Shown: piece after piece, positions 10,805 through 24,218 of the stretch | Layout of the letters: each line of letters begins with the position of its first letter | Position numbering within the stretch: the first letter of the stretch is position 1 | Made by a program: the position numbers and the translations under genes | The notes under the pieces: generated by a model | What the model was told of the DNA's origin: nothing | The model's input: the letters and a program-made list of their open reading frames with translations, nothing else | Databases searched by the model: none | NCBI RefSeq assembly: GCF_041734735.1 | Contig: NC_134896.1 | Span: 52,975,394 to 53,039,393, forward strand | Direction of reading: 5' to 3' | Length of the DNA stretch: 64,000 nucleotides | From: Babylonia areolata | Taxonomy: Eukaryota > Mollusca > Gastropoda > Neogastropoda > Buccinidae

Positions 10805-10905
10805 GGGTATTTTCTTCCTAAAATTTACGTTTAAGTAACATACTTACGGTAACCCACTAGTGCAGACTCCGGCAGGGGTCTGATTCCTGTCCTGTGCAAA
10901 CTACT
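10805..10905 (-). mobile_element. SD element, partial
   Basis: Fragment of the SD family defined at 15202. On the minus strand it reads CTAGTGGGTTACCGTAAGTA, so the donor-like GTAAGT is kept. Lies downstream of RNASEH2C, antisense to it. Confidence 0.6.
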
Positions 10906-10907
10906 AC

Positions 10908-11115
10908 CCGTATAGTATACACAAGCAGAAGATCAAATACGAACATTAAAGCTGTAATCCATTTCAGCGTTCAGTGGATTATGGAAACAAGAACATACCC
11001 AGCATGCACACACCCCGAAAACAGAGTATGGCTGCTTACATGGTGGGGTAAAAACGGTCGTACACATAAAAGCCCTCTCATGTACATATGAGCGAACGTG
11101 GGAGTTGCAGCCCAC
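10908..11115 (+). mobile_element. SINE-A body fragment
   Basis: Body and tail end of SINE-A in plus orientation (AAGCAGAAGATCAAATAC to GAGCGAACGTGGGAG); the tRNA head is missing. Confidence 0.7.
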
Positions 11116-11271
11116 GAACAAACAAGAAGAATGGTGTGTTAAACAAAACGTTAAAAAAATTTTTTAATCGTTTTACACATATACTGAGACCCACTGGTGC
11201 ATAATGGCACAACAGGGTGGAGGGCTCACCTGATCAGTTTTCTGGATGCACAAATGATTTGTTTTATGGGG

Positions 11272-11290
11272 GGTGGGGGGGGGGGGGGGG
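11272..11290. repeat. Poly-G run
   Basis: About 20 bp of nearly pure G. Confidence 0.7.
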
Positions 11291-11959
11291 AATCCTTTTA
11301 CTGATAATTATATCACTACATGCATTAGTTGTAAGAGCATCTTTGTTTCATAGACAGCACCTCACACAAACAATGTGGGTGTCTTTACTGTTCTCCTTCC
11401 TGCTCAGTCACACAGCCAAACAGGTCATGTCAAAAAGATGAACACTTTATTACCACTAAGTATGAAGAAAAAAAAAGTTTATTATAAATACTTATAAGAA
11501 AGAATATTTCACCAACAATAAAGACAGATGAACGGTCAATCTTGCAACAATATTAAAAAGTATTGTATTATAAAAACAAAAAGCAAACGCAAAACATTCA
11601 TTCTCATGACAATGGAACAAATAAAAATTTGTAAAAAGTATATTTCCCACCTAATTCTCATGACAATAAAACAAAGCAATATATATGTCATCTTTAACAA
11701 GTACGTTTGTTGTTTTTTCACTATCTTTGCAGGGCATCACAGTTATTAAAATGTGGATGGTTCATGCACAATACATAAGACTCTGGAGTTGATTATCAAG
11801 TTGAGAGGTTCTTGCAAACACACAAGCACTGATGTTCCATTTCTTGTTGACAATACACCAACTGGCACGATCGCACACACCATTTCACTTGCCATACGTT
11901 CTGTGGTAAGTCTACCTTCTTCATCCTTTCAATGAGAGAAACAGCACAAACACATGTTC

Positions 11960-12915
11960 AAGGACACAATTCCTTTGTGAACAACTTTCAACGGAGGACT
12001 CGCTTCATGAACAACTTTCAACAAACGAGGACACACTTCATTCACGAACAACTTCAACAAACTAGGACTCACTCCATGAACAAGTTTCAACGAATGAGGA
12101 CTCACTTCATTCATGTTATTCATGAACAACTTTCAACAAACAAGGACTCACTCCGTCCATGAACAACTTTCAACAAATAACGACTCACTTCATTCATGTT
12201 ATTCATGAACAACTTTCAGCAAATGAGGACTCACTCCATTCAAGAACAACTTTCAACAAACAAGGACTCCCTTTATCAATGAACAACTTTCAACAAATGA
12301 TGACTCACTTCATTCATGAAAAACTTACTTCATCCATGAACAACTTTCAACAAATGAGGACACACTTCATGAACAACTTTCAACAAACGAGTACTGGCTT
12401 CATTCATGAACAACTTTCAACAAATGAGGACTCACTTCATTCATGAACAACTTTCAACAAATGAGGACTCACTTCATTCATGAACAACTTTCAACAAATG
12501 AGGACTCAACTTTATTCATGAACAACTTTCAACAAACGAGGACACACTTCATCCATGAACAACTTTCAACACGACTCACTTCATTCATGTTATTCATGAA
12601 CAACTTTCAACAAACATGGGCTCACTTCATGAACAACTTTCAACAATGAGGACTCGCTTCATCCATGAACAACTTTCAACAAACGAGGACTCACTTCATT
12701 CATGTTATTCATGAACAACATTCAACAAACATGGACTCACTTCATGAACAACTTTCAACAAACGAGGACACACTTCATCCATGAACATCTTTCAACAAAC
12801 GAGGGCACACTTCATCCATGAACAACTTTCAACAAACGAGGACACACTTCATCCATGAACAACTTTCAACAAACGAGCACTCACTTTACCCATGAACCAA
12901 CTTTCAACAAACAAA
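11960..12915. repeat. Minisatellite, about 35-40 bp unit
   Basis: More than 20 imperfect units with core AACAACTTTCAACAAACGAG and ACTCACTTCATTCATG, of varying length. It creates open frames on the plus strand (MNNFQQMRTHFIHEQLS repeats) that are products of the repeat, not a gene. Lies between the convergent 3' ends of RNASEH2C and ATXN3. Confidence 0.9.
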
Positions 12916-14180
12916 AGGTACATGTCAAAAAAATTGAATGCTTTCTTAAGATCATGTACTCTCTTTTGACAGCAGATGGTTAATGCTAGAAAGGACTGCT
13001 GCAAGTTACTGAAGCACCCACAAGAAGTTTGCAGCCACGATTTGCTGCTTTTTAGTTTCCATACCACATTGAAATGACTAGTTCTCATACCAATTTTTCT
13101 TCATCCCCCCCTCCCCAACCCCCCTTTTTTTTTCTCTCTCACAGGTACCAGCTAGGTCATCAAACTGGCATTATTTTCTCCAAGCAGTGAGAAAGTTCTC
13201 CATATATCCAAACTGGCATTATTTTTTTTCCTGGCAATGAGAACGTTCTCCATATAACTCGACACAAGTTCTGTACGTCAAGATATCATGTCAACTCTTG
13301 AGCTGCAATGAAGATATGACTCATAAACCATTGTGATTCATTAACTTGTGCTTACAGACCAAAAAGTATGTAAGATTTTACAGTGCCACTAACAAAAAGG
13401 AGAACTGAAATAATGATTGAAAATAAAAGAATATTAACTTTTTTCTTCAATATCATGGTCACAACAATCTCAGATCTCCAAATCAAATTTAGTATCCAAA
13501 CAAAATTACTGAAATCCGCCCACCTGTAAAAAAAAAAAGCATTCACATAATCTTGTCTCAATTTCAACACAAACAAACATACAATGCTCATGAACACACA
13601 TCTATCAGGTCAGTCTAATTTCATCCTGCTGTTTATTTTGCATCTTTGCCAAGTTACTTTTTTGTTGGCAGAGTTGTTTTGTCCGCCTTTGGTACTAACT
13701 CTTTTCTCCACAACTCTTCACTTTACTGTCTGGTAAACTAGTGGAGCACTGCATCTGTCTGTAGATCAAAGTAGAAGTCCGTACCAACAACACTCAACTT
13801 GGATCAGAACTTTGCCTGACAATGTTGGGGTGATGTTCAACTCAACTGACCTCCCCTGACCTCCCCTGCTCCACACAAATATTATCCCCCTTGCATCCTT
13901 TTCGATGCCCAGGTGCAAGACAAAATTAATGGCTGTGCAGGAGATTACAGTCTTTTACTCATCAAGAAGTCTTGATCTGTATGTATTTGTGTATTCATGA
14001 ATACTTTTGATATTGATATTATTTATCATCATTGTTGTCTTATTTATTTATTTATTTTTTATTAATTATTATTACCATTACTACTACCTTTTTTTTATAT
14101 CATAATTATTATTTATTTATTTACGTATTTATTTATGTAAGCGTATCTATTATTTATTCACCTTTTTTTTTTTTTTCTCT
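12916..14180. other. Spacer, probably including ATXN3 3' UTR
   Basis: AT-rich unique sequence with no recognisable gene. TTTATT (AATAAA on minus) occurs at about 13632 and several times in 14040-14158, so the ATXN3 transcript may end there, but none is decisive. A 34-bp near-duplicate with CAAACTGGCATTATTTT occurs at about 13158 and 13209. Confidence 0.4.
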
Positions 14181-14297
14181 CAAGGCCTGACTAAGCGCGT
14201 TGGGTTACGCTGCTGGTCAGGTATCTGCTTGGCAGATGTGGTGTAGCGTATATGGATTTGTCCGAACGCAGTGACGCCTCCTTGAGCTACTGAAACT
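14181..14297 (-). mobile_element. SINE-C copy
   Basis: Complete SINE-C with head TAGCTCAAGGAGG at the right end on the minus strand and a TTTATT-type tail to the left. Same orientation as ATXN3, in its presumed 3' UTR. Confidence 0.85.
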
Positions 14298-14644
14298 TTT
14301 GATATTGCTGCTATCAATTCTGAAAGAAGGTGCACGCTTCTGCTTGATCCTACACTCTTCAACACTAAAAAGAAAACATGCAGGACAGTGCATATCTATC
14401 TAGAGACTCTAGAAATATTAGTAATGAAAACCTGTTCATACAGATGACCTCTTTCAACTAAAAAAAAAAAAAAAGGGGGGGGGGGGGGGCAGAGATTCAG
14501 TCAGTTTTCCAACTTTAAAGAAACTCTCAAATCTCAACTGCCTCAAACCTTCGTCTGATGCTATATGGCAAGTGTGCACTCGTTTACACAAAATTACATA
14601 TGCAGTTATTCGGAGTTGAACCCAGCAGTATGAATCCCTCCCCA

Positions 14645-14709
14645 TCACTTTGGTTGCTCCATAGACATCCTCAAAGCTTCTTGTAGCAAAGCCTCTTCGT
14701 TGGAGTCAT
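14645..14709 (-). CDS. ATXN3: ATXN3 coding exon 7 (third UIM)
   Basis: 65 bp after acceptor TTTTTCCCCAG, encoding NEEALLQEALRMSMEQPK and TGA, a clear UIM (acidic cluster, A-x-x-x-S). Confidence 0.9.
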
Positions 14710-14864
14710 CTGGGGAAAAACAACAACAGAGAATGATCATAATAATAATAATAATGGATACTTATATAGCACACTATCCAGAAATCTGCTCTACGTGCTT
14801 TACAAAAACGCTTTTGTTAACATAAAACATCATATCTATGTTACATACACACACCAAAATGTGA

Positions 14865-14900
<36 letters not shown>

Positions 14901-17900
14901 GCACGCACGCACACGCACACACACACACACACACACATGCGCTGCATACATACATTTTAACATACATGTGTATCTAACAGCTACCCTAACACATATGATC
15001 ATTCAGAAATTAAATCGAGGCTGAGGTGCTGTGGTTCTTTTAAACAGTTATCTGTCCATGATTGTCCATATGTAGTGCCTATCCTCGGTTGGAGACCAAG
15101 CTCAGGTGCTTTACAAACACAGAGTCATTTGCACAAGCATCTTGCATACCAGCAGAACAAGGAAACGGCAGTGATGCCACTGAAATAGTGCTGATGATAG
15201 GGCAACTAAAAGGAAATTTTCTATCTAAAATTACGTTTAAATAACATACTTACCGTGACCCAACTAGTGCAGACTCCGGCAGGGGTCTGACATTCCTGTT
15301 CTGTGCAAACTACTATCCGCCTATGCGGAGAAACGAAACTACGGACGATAACCTCCTGGAAGTAGGTAACCTCCCCTTTGTCCCGCTGGCTAGCGCCCTC
15401 TTTTTTCCGGAATTTAAAAAAAAAATTTTTTTTTTTTTTTTCAAACCCTCTCACCTCTAACTGCATTGGGAGATGGCCCATCCACAGAAGAAGAGCAGCC
15501 AGATGAAGTGTCTGCCGTTTCCTTGTTCTGCAGGTATGCTAGACGCTTCTGCCGTAGCTCTTCGGCGGTGGGCTGTATGGCAGGGGTGGAGGACGCTGAT
15601 GGGTTGCCTGTGTGCAGCGTCTCCCCGCCTTTGGATATCGTGTCTTCTATGTAACCTGGGAGGGTTCACAATACTGTCTTTGAAAAAACCTATACAATAT
15701 CTATCTATCTATCTATTTTGAAAAAACCTATACAATATATATCTATCTACCTATCTATCTATCTATATTATATATACATATTTCTTTTTTTTAGCATCTT
15801 CTGTGTAAGCCTGGCATTGTTCACAGTCTTTAGAAAAACAAAACACATAGTTCTTTTACAAATAAATAGAAGAAAATAAAACTGTTTTTCATCTTATCAT
15901 CCACTATGTTAAGATATGCATTAATCTCCAATACCAACATGAATATAAAAAAACAACAGGTTAATCAACAGTCCAGATAACACTCATAAAATTATATAAA
16001 AATAAAAAAAAACAAAGTGATGTCTTCTTCTTCTTCTGCGTTCACTCGTATGCACACAAGTGGGCTTTTACGTGCATGAACATTTTTACCCCGCCATGTA
16101 GGCAGCCATACTCCGTTTTCGGGGGTGTGCATGCTGGGTATGTTCTTGTTTCTATAACCCACCGAACACTGACATGGATTACAGGATATTTAACGTGCGT
16201 ATTTGATCTTCTGCTTGCATATACACACGAAGGGGGTTCAGGCACTAGCAGGTACACTGGCACCATCTTTAAATAAAACTGGTTCTGTTTCATTACTTTT
16301 CCCATCTCACAGGGGCTGACTCTGTCCTTACCTTGAATACTACTGCCCAGATTCTGAACGGATTTTCCCTTCTTTGCCCAGAGAGCCATTTGTTAAACAA
16401 ACCAAAAAACAAACAAACAATACTCTTCTTCTTCTTCTTCTGCGTTCACTCGTATGCACACGAGTGGGCTTTTACGTGTGTGACCGTTTTTATCCCGCCA
16501 TGTAGGTAGCCATACTCCGTTTTCGGGGGTGTGCATGCTGGGTATGTTCTTGTTTCCATAACCCACCGAACGCTGACATGGATTACAGGATCTTTAACGT
16601 GCGTATTTGATCTTCTGCTTGCATATACACACAAAGGGGGTTCAGGCACTAGCAGGTCTGCAGGTCCCAGGTTGACCTGGGAGATCGTAAAAATCTCCAC
16701 CCTTTACCCACCAGGCGCCGTCACCGTGATTCGAACCCGGGACCCTCAGGGTGTGCATGCTGGGTATGTTCTTGTTTCTATAACCCACCGAACACTGACA
16801 TGGATTACAGGATATTTAACGTGCGTATTTGATCTTCTGCTTGCATATACACACGAAGGGGGTTCAGGCACTAGCAGGTCTGCACATATGGTGACCTGGG
16901 AGATCGGAAAAATCTCCACCCTTTACCCACCAGGCGCCGTCACCGTGATTCGAACCCGGGACCCTCAGATTGACAGTCCAACACTTTAACCACTCGGCTA
17001 TTGCGCCCATCAAACAATAACTCTTAAGTGAAACTTGCTAAGCTCTGTTTTGTTTCCTAGTCTCAGTTTCTCAAGGTGGTCAGAAAAATCCATAAACACT
17101 AATTCACAATCTGCTAGGCCGATGCCTAACAAGCAGCATAACCCAAAAGACTAATCCGGCCTTGAGTGTATGCATATATATTTGTGTTCCTATCAGAGTG
17201 GATTTCTTCAACAGTTTCAGCTTCAGTAGCTCAAGGAGGCGTCACTGCGTTCGGACAAATCCATATACGCTACACCACATCTGCCAAGCAGATGCCTGAC
17301 CAGCAGCGTAACTCAACGCGCTTCAACAGAATTTGGCAAGAGGTCAACATTTTAAACTGCCATGGGTTCTTTTTCGGTGTGCCAAAGGGTCAAGGGACCT
17401 CAGTGTATCACCTCGTCTGCATGACGCTTTCTTTTGATTTTCCAGTCAAGCTTGGGGGGCTTAGTAGGGGGCTTAGTAGGTGGTGTCCTAAGTACGTTAA
17501 AACAGAACAGGCACCACTGAACACCATTGAAGTGACTCAGCAGCAGTGCAGGGTCTCCTCTGGTGTGTGGCCTCCTGGCGACCTAACATCGATGCTTCCC
17601 TGTGGACTGCTGACGCTGGAACTGCGATGGACGAACCTGGGTGTGGCCGTGTATGGGGGAATGTAAATGAGCGGTGTGGGAGTAATGCCACTGAAACGGC
17701 GCAGATGATGGGACAGCAAAAAAAAAAATAAATAAAAAATAAAAAGCTTGGGAGAGAGGGTGAGACCTGGTTTGGTTTCCCCACCTGACAGGGGACTGGC
17801 CAGCACCCTTACCCTGCATGCTGTCCCTGAGTGCCTGCTGCAGTGCTGTGTCGTCCCTCTCCACCAACTGCCGGCTCTCCGCCAGGGCGAACTGCAGGTA

Positions 17901-20253
17901 CTGGTCCTCCCCCTCCTCCTCGTCCTCCCTCCGGACGCCGACCCCACCCTCACTGCCCACCACCCCCCTGGCGCGGTTGTGGCCCTCGGGGGTGATGAGG
18001 GAGGGCTTGATGGGCTGCACCGCCGGGATGATGCGCAGCAGCTGGTCTGCCTCGGACTCCATCAGCTCCCCGACCACCACGAACAGGGAGTAACCTGCAA
18101 CATCAGCTTCAATTTCACTTTCTCAATGTAGCCGTGCCCCGAGTGGTTATTGAAGAGTACGGCACAAAAGACTTAACTAAATGATTGATTGAATGAAAGG
18201 ATAGACAAGATCCCACGCACAGGCCAGGAACATATAGAGGCCAGTCACAAATGGGTTTTTCTATTGTTTTATTTACAATAGTTGTGTAGAGAAACTAAGA
18301 AGACATAGAGGAGAAGATGATGAGAAGATAAAAAGAGAAGACGACAGTGCAGCGATACGTAGCGAGGTGTTAGCCGTTGTGAGAACACACACGACACACT
18401 GCCCACAACGCAGCAAGAGAGAGAGAGAGAGCAGGCTCTGGTCAGATGACTGACCAGGTATGAAATGACCACTCATCACTCACTGTGCCAATTTATGCAA
18501 GTTTAGCGGACCGCAAAGTCCGTCACGTGTGCTGCAAACAGATCGACTCTAATGAAGCCAAATCTGACAAGAACTGTGTTTGTTTAAAGGTGTTCAGTGA
18601 CAGATTTCTAAATGATTCCTGAACCGATTTACGTCGGATAAGTTGCAAAAGAAAGAGCTCAACACCTACTTTATAATGAGTATAAAATGAAGTGTTGATT
18701 ATTTAAGATGAATTTATAATCTTAATTTAAGTCACCTGAACAGGGTCAGTTTTAACGAGCTCGTTGCTGAAAATTAAAAACTGCGTTAAATCAGTTTAAC
18801 GTAGGCAAACATAAATGGAACAGATTTAAAGATGGAATTGCGATGATTCTGCCAGTATATAATACTTGTAGTTTACTGATCTGACAAAAGAGGTATTAAT
18901 TAATTACGGTGGAACAGAAACACAAGTTTGCTCTCAGCCAATAGCGTACTGCGACACGACATTGGGGAGCCTTGAGTAGGCTGTCTGGCCAGAAGAAAAT
19001 GATGTAAGCGGAGTGACGTCACACAAGTCTGGGCGCTGGTAAGGAGGGAAAACGTCGGCTGCTGTAGCTTGTGTGTGAGCAGTTTTGGAGCAAGCATAGC
19101 GCGCTTGGTCACATCAAGAAGGCGTCACTGAGTTCGGACAGATCCATATACGCTTCACCACATCTGCTAGGCAGACGCCTGGCAGCAGCATAACCCGATG
19201 CGCTTATCAGGCCTTGAGTGCATGCTTATATATTTGTGTATCTATCAGAGTAGATTTCTTTTTACATAATTTTGCCAGAGGAGAACGCTTTTGTTGCCAT
19301 GGGATCTTTTTCAGTGCGCCAAGTGCGTGCTGCACACGGGGCCTCGATTATCGTCTCATCCGAAAGACAAGACGCTCAGTCTGATTTTCCAGTCAAACTT
19401 GGGAGAAAGGGCGAGAGGAGGGTTCAAACCCACACCTTCATGGACTCTCTGTATTGGCAGCTGAGCATCTTTACCATTCTGCCATCTTCCTCCTGTTCGA
19501 ACATCAGCAGAACCATAATAATAATAATAATAATATCATTCATGAACATTTACCAGCTCCCCAACTACCACAAACAGGGAGTAACCTACGACATCAGCAT
19601 AACCATCACAATGACATTCATGGACATTTTCCAGAAATACTGCTCAAAGCGCTTTAAATTTCCTAATCTTAACTGAAACAAGTCTTCTGAGATTTTTTTC
19701 GCACATACTGCCACAGCTGAAATCATTTATACAGAATAAAACAAAATAAAAGAAAAGAAAAGAACACCAAAATAACAGTTCAAACAAACCATAAGAAAAA
19801 AAAAAAAAAACAAGAAAAACAAAGGACACAACCAACCCACCTTCTTGCTGGAGCTGTGTGAGGAAGAGAGAGAGGTAGGTGTTGGAGATAAGTTCCGGGC
19901 CTGTGAGTAGGCTGTTCAGGTTGAACCACTGGTTGCCAAGCTTGCGTACACAGAACCAGTGCTGGCGGAAATTGCAGATGTACGCCTTCTGTGTCCTGCA
20001 TGCATTGCAGATGATTAGTTGTCACATACATTATTAAAAAATCTATATTCTTAAAAAAGAGCTTTATTCTATCAGTACAGACATGTGTTTAAAATGCTGA
20101 ACAACAACAACAACAAAAAATCGCATTATCATTTATCATTGCTGATTGGATGATATCAAATTTTGTGGCAACCACACAATACACAAACCACACACACATA
20201 TAAAAATATATGCACACAAACACCACATAAGCTTTCACTTGATTGCATGTACA

Positions 20254-20289
<36 letters not shown>

Positions 20290-23200
20290 CAAAAGCATCT
20301 ACACAACACACTCTCATACACACACCACACACAGAGAGACATGCTTGATAGTGTAGATCTCAAAGTATTTGTGAAAGAACAAATATATCCCGATACAGTT
20401 TGCCAACATGTCTTGAACTTTGCTTTAACTGGCTTATAGTGAAATCCATGTATTCGTGAAACACAAAAGACCTTAACTTCAAAATAAATTACAGATAATT
20501 CATAAGCACAGTTATTCAGTTTACTGTAATCCTATTTATAAGCACAGTTATTCAGTTTACTGTGATCTAATTTATAAGCACGGTTGTTCAGTTTACTGTC
20601 ATCTAATTCATAAGCACAATTATTCAACGTGCTGTAATTTTCAAAAATGTATCAGGGATGAGTCCAAAAGAAGAACTTACGTTGGGTCATTTTGTGCCTC
20701 TTGTGCTATAGGGTTTTGTGATGTGAAAGGAACCAGTTCCAGACCCCAAACTCTGAGGGCTTCTTGTAGAACTTGAATGGAAAAAAATCCACTGTCATCG
20801 TAGTTGCTGGATGGTTGCTGCAAAGCAAGATATGCAAAATGTATGCAAATACCACATCATAATTTTTCCTTCGCTCAAATGTAACTTTCATAATGAGTAT
20901 TCTATGAAAATGATCAATGCATTATATACATATAAAAGCGCTTCAGTTTTAGTTCAAACTATTTTTGTCTTCATATTCATGTATATAAATGAATTAAAAA
21001 TATTTCCCCCCTTCAAAACTGAAGCATTAAAACTAAACTTTTGGAATATTCAAATTCAAACATATCATTTTCCAACAGACACTTGCAGAAACCCTAATAA
21101 TGTTTCATGCTTACACATACACATAATTATAATCCCTCATGAAGTTGCTTTAATGAAAGAACAAGGATACATAAAATAAAATAAAAAGATGTATAAATAC
21201 ATGTAAAACATAGAGCAAACCTATAAATTTTCAAAAGTTTATTTTTCTTTAAAGACACCGGGAACTCACAAGAAACTTGTAGCCTCCAACTTGTCAAAGA
21301 TGATATTTGCAATCTAATGAGAATGCCAGCATGTGTCTCATCTTTAGTTAAGAACTGGCACCTCTTTGAGTCTTTCTCATCCTCTTCCGACAATATCAAT
21401 CACTCGTTCTCAGTGTGACTGACTATGGACTAGGCCTAACAACACTGTCTCAAAGCAGCCTCCTGAAATTAGTAAGAGTTCAAAATGAAGCTATGAGGCT
21501 GATCCTTGGAACAACAAAAGACACCCCTACAGAATCCATGCGATACCTGCTTGACCTTCCTTCAATGCAGGCTAGAATCAAGTTAGAACAGGTTAAGACC
21601 TACTTCAGAGCATTAGATTAGAAAGCCCTCAAGTCAAAACCCACTGCATGATGCAGTCAAGGAACCAAAACTAAAGACAGCGTCTAGGATGCGGAAGATC
21701 ATAGATGGGATAAGCACACAATCCAGCTTGTACACCAGCTACAAAACCTGAACAAAACGCAGGAATGGGAGGGAAACCCTGAAAACCACAAACAGCTTTT
21801 CAAGACAATCACTTCACCCACTCTAGGAAGACTGTCGGGAATGGCCAGAGGGCAAAACTGATGCAAAAAAAAAAAAAAGGTACTCACAGAACAAAACAAT
21901 AAAGAAGAGGACATCATCTTATAAACAGATGGCTCAGTCACCAAAGACCAAAATGGGATTGCAAAAGCTGATTGTGGAGTGATGACCTAGAGGTAACGCA
22001 TCCACCTAGGAAGCGAGAAAATCTGAGAGCGCTGGTTTGAATCACGGCTCAGCCGCCGATATTTTCTCCCCCTCCACTAGACCTTGAGTGGTGGTCTGGA
22101 CGCTAGTCATTCGGATGAGATGATAAACCGAGGTCCCGTGTGCAGCATGCACTTAGTGCACGTAAAAGAACCCCCGGCAACAAGAGGGTTGTTCCTGGCA
22201 AAATTCTATAGAAAAATCCACTTCGATAGGGAAAACAAATGAAAGTGCACGCAGGAAAAAATACAAAAAAAAATAGGGTGGCGCTGTATTATAGCAACGC
22301 GCTCTCCCTGGGGAGAGCAGCCCGAATTTCACACAGAGAAATCTGCTGTGATAAAAAAAAATACGAATACAAATACAAACCATGGTGTGGACGTGTATGG
22401 CGGACTCAGAATGACCAGTGTGGGAGTCATGCCACTGAAATGGTGCAGATGATGAAGCAGCAAAAGGATCACATCAAAAACAAAAACAAAAAAGGAAAAA
22501 AAAAAAAGGAAAACAGACCTCCAAGAAATTCTGATATTCCCGTGAATCGATTCCTCCTTCCAGCATGTGCTGCCTCTCCTGCTCATCGAGGTTCTGAGCC
22601 AGCTGAGCCAGATCCACAGCTGTGAAGTACTGGTTCTGCAGCAGGGCGTTCAGGCAGTGCTGAGCACACAGCGACCCTTCTTGCTGTGGAACATCACATC
22701 ACAATCATAATGATGTTATAAATAATGATAATCATAATCATGTGCATTTGTATAACTATAAGGCCCTTTAGGCCCAACACTCAGCTTATATCACAGATTG
22801 ACATAAGTTTACATTTGGGCCAACAGCAAAGTGAGAACTGTATTATCAATGGCTTCTCCAGTCAATGGGAAACTATTTACAGCTTAGTCTTTTGTGAAGG
22901 ACTATGACTCTCAAACTAGGAGGCAAAATTGCACTGGCTCTTAGTGCTGCAGCCGTGTGGGCTAGTTGGCCTTTGGGAACCACCCCAACGCCAACTGTCC
23001 TGAAACCCTCTTGGCCGAGAGAGTGGGGATGTCTTGTGCAAGACACTCTCCACTATAATCAAATTCTAGCCCAAATAGTCGGAACAGCAGCTGCCTCCTC
23101 TGCTGTTCTGATGGTCATGGTCGGACACAACTGACTATCATATAAGGCCCTTTCTCTCTTTGAGGTCAGGGTGCTTTACATGAAAGAAAAAGTTACAACA

Positions 23201-24066
23201 AAAATAAGCACAATTTACATGAATCACTCATGACCACTCTCTCTTCCTCTCTCACCCACTCCCTCTCTCATTCTTCATACACTGTGTGCAAAGTGACTTG
23301 GAAGGCATGGGGCAGTTTTGGAGAAGGGTGAAACCATGAGTGCTTACACTGTTACAGAATGGTTTTGAATGAAAAGATGAGTTTTTATTGAAGAGTAAAA
23401 CTTGCCGAAAGGCAGAAACGGAGTCAGATGAACAAAATGTGATGTGGAAGTAGTTTTCGTTTTTTCCCCCGCTAATTTCAAGCATGAGGAGCAGTAAAAA
23501 GGAAAGAACATTTATGAGAGTCCAATAGGTTCTTTCACTGACACAAGGAATTTCCACAAGCTAACACAGTCAGAGAGGAGAGCGTAGAGTTCTTATTGGA
23601 GTGCAAGCACTGATATGATACATGTGGAGTGATGGCCTAGAGGTAACACGTCCACCCAGGAAGTGAGAGATTCTGAGCGTGCTGGTTCAAATCATGGCTC
23701 AGTCGCCGGTATTTTCTATCCCTCCACTAGACCTCATCTGTGGTCTGGACGCTAATCAGTCGGATGAGACAATAAACTGAGGTCCTGCGTGCAGCATGCA
23801 TTTAGCACACGTAAAAGAACCCACGGCAACAAAAGCGTTGTCCTTACCAAAATTCTGCAGAAAAATCCACTTCGATAGGAAAAACAAATAAAACTGCACT
23901 TAGGAAAAAATACAAAAAAATGGGTGGTGCTCTCAGTGTAGCGACACGCTCTCCCTGGGGAGAGCAGCCCAAATATCACATAGAGAAATCTGTCATGACA
24001 ACAACAAAAAAAAAGAAATTCAAATTTAAACACATGCATGACCACATCAACATGCATACAAAAAAG

Positions 24067-24101
<35 letters not shown>

Positions 24102-24165
24102 TGCTGAACATAAAGATCACATCATGATCATTAGAACTATATCAGTATATAATATTTACGTACGT

Positions 24166-24218
<53 letters not shown>

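Noticed and set aside
11932-12649. Plus-strand frames of MNNFQQMRTHF repeats
   Set aside because: Minisatellite frames that change phase from unit to unit; no start context or splice support.
15240-15300. U1 snRNA-derived sequence, because of ATACTTACC
   Set aside because: Only the nine-base complement of a 5' splice site matches; nothing further resembles U1, so it is better read as a donor on the other strand.
16270-16390. Extra ATXN3 exon (GKSVQNLGSSIQ before GTAAGG)
   Set aside because: Exons 5 and 6 join in phase without it, its acceptor is weak, and it matches no ataxin-3 segment.
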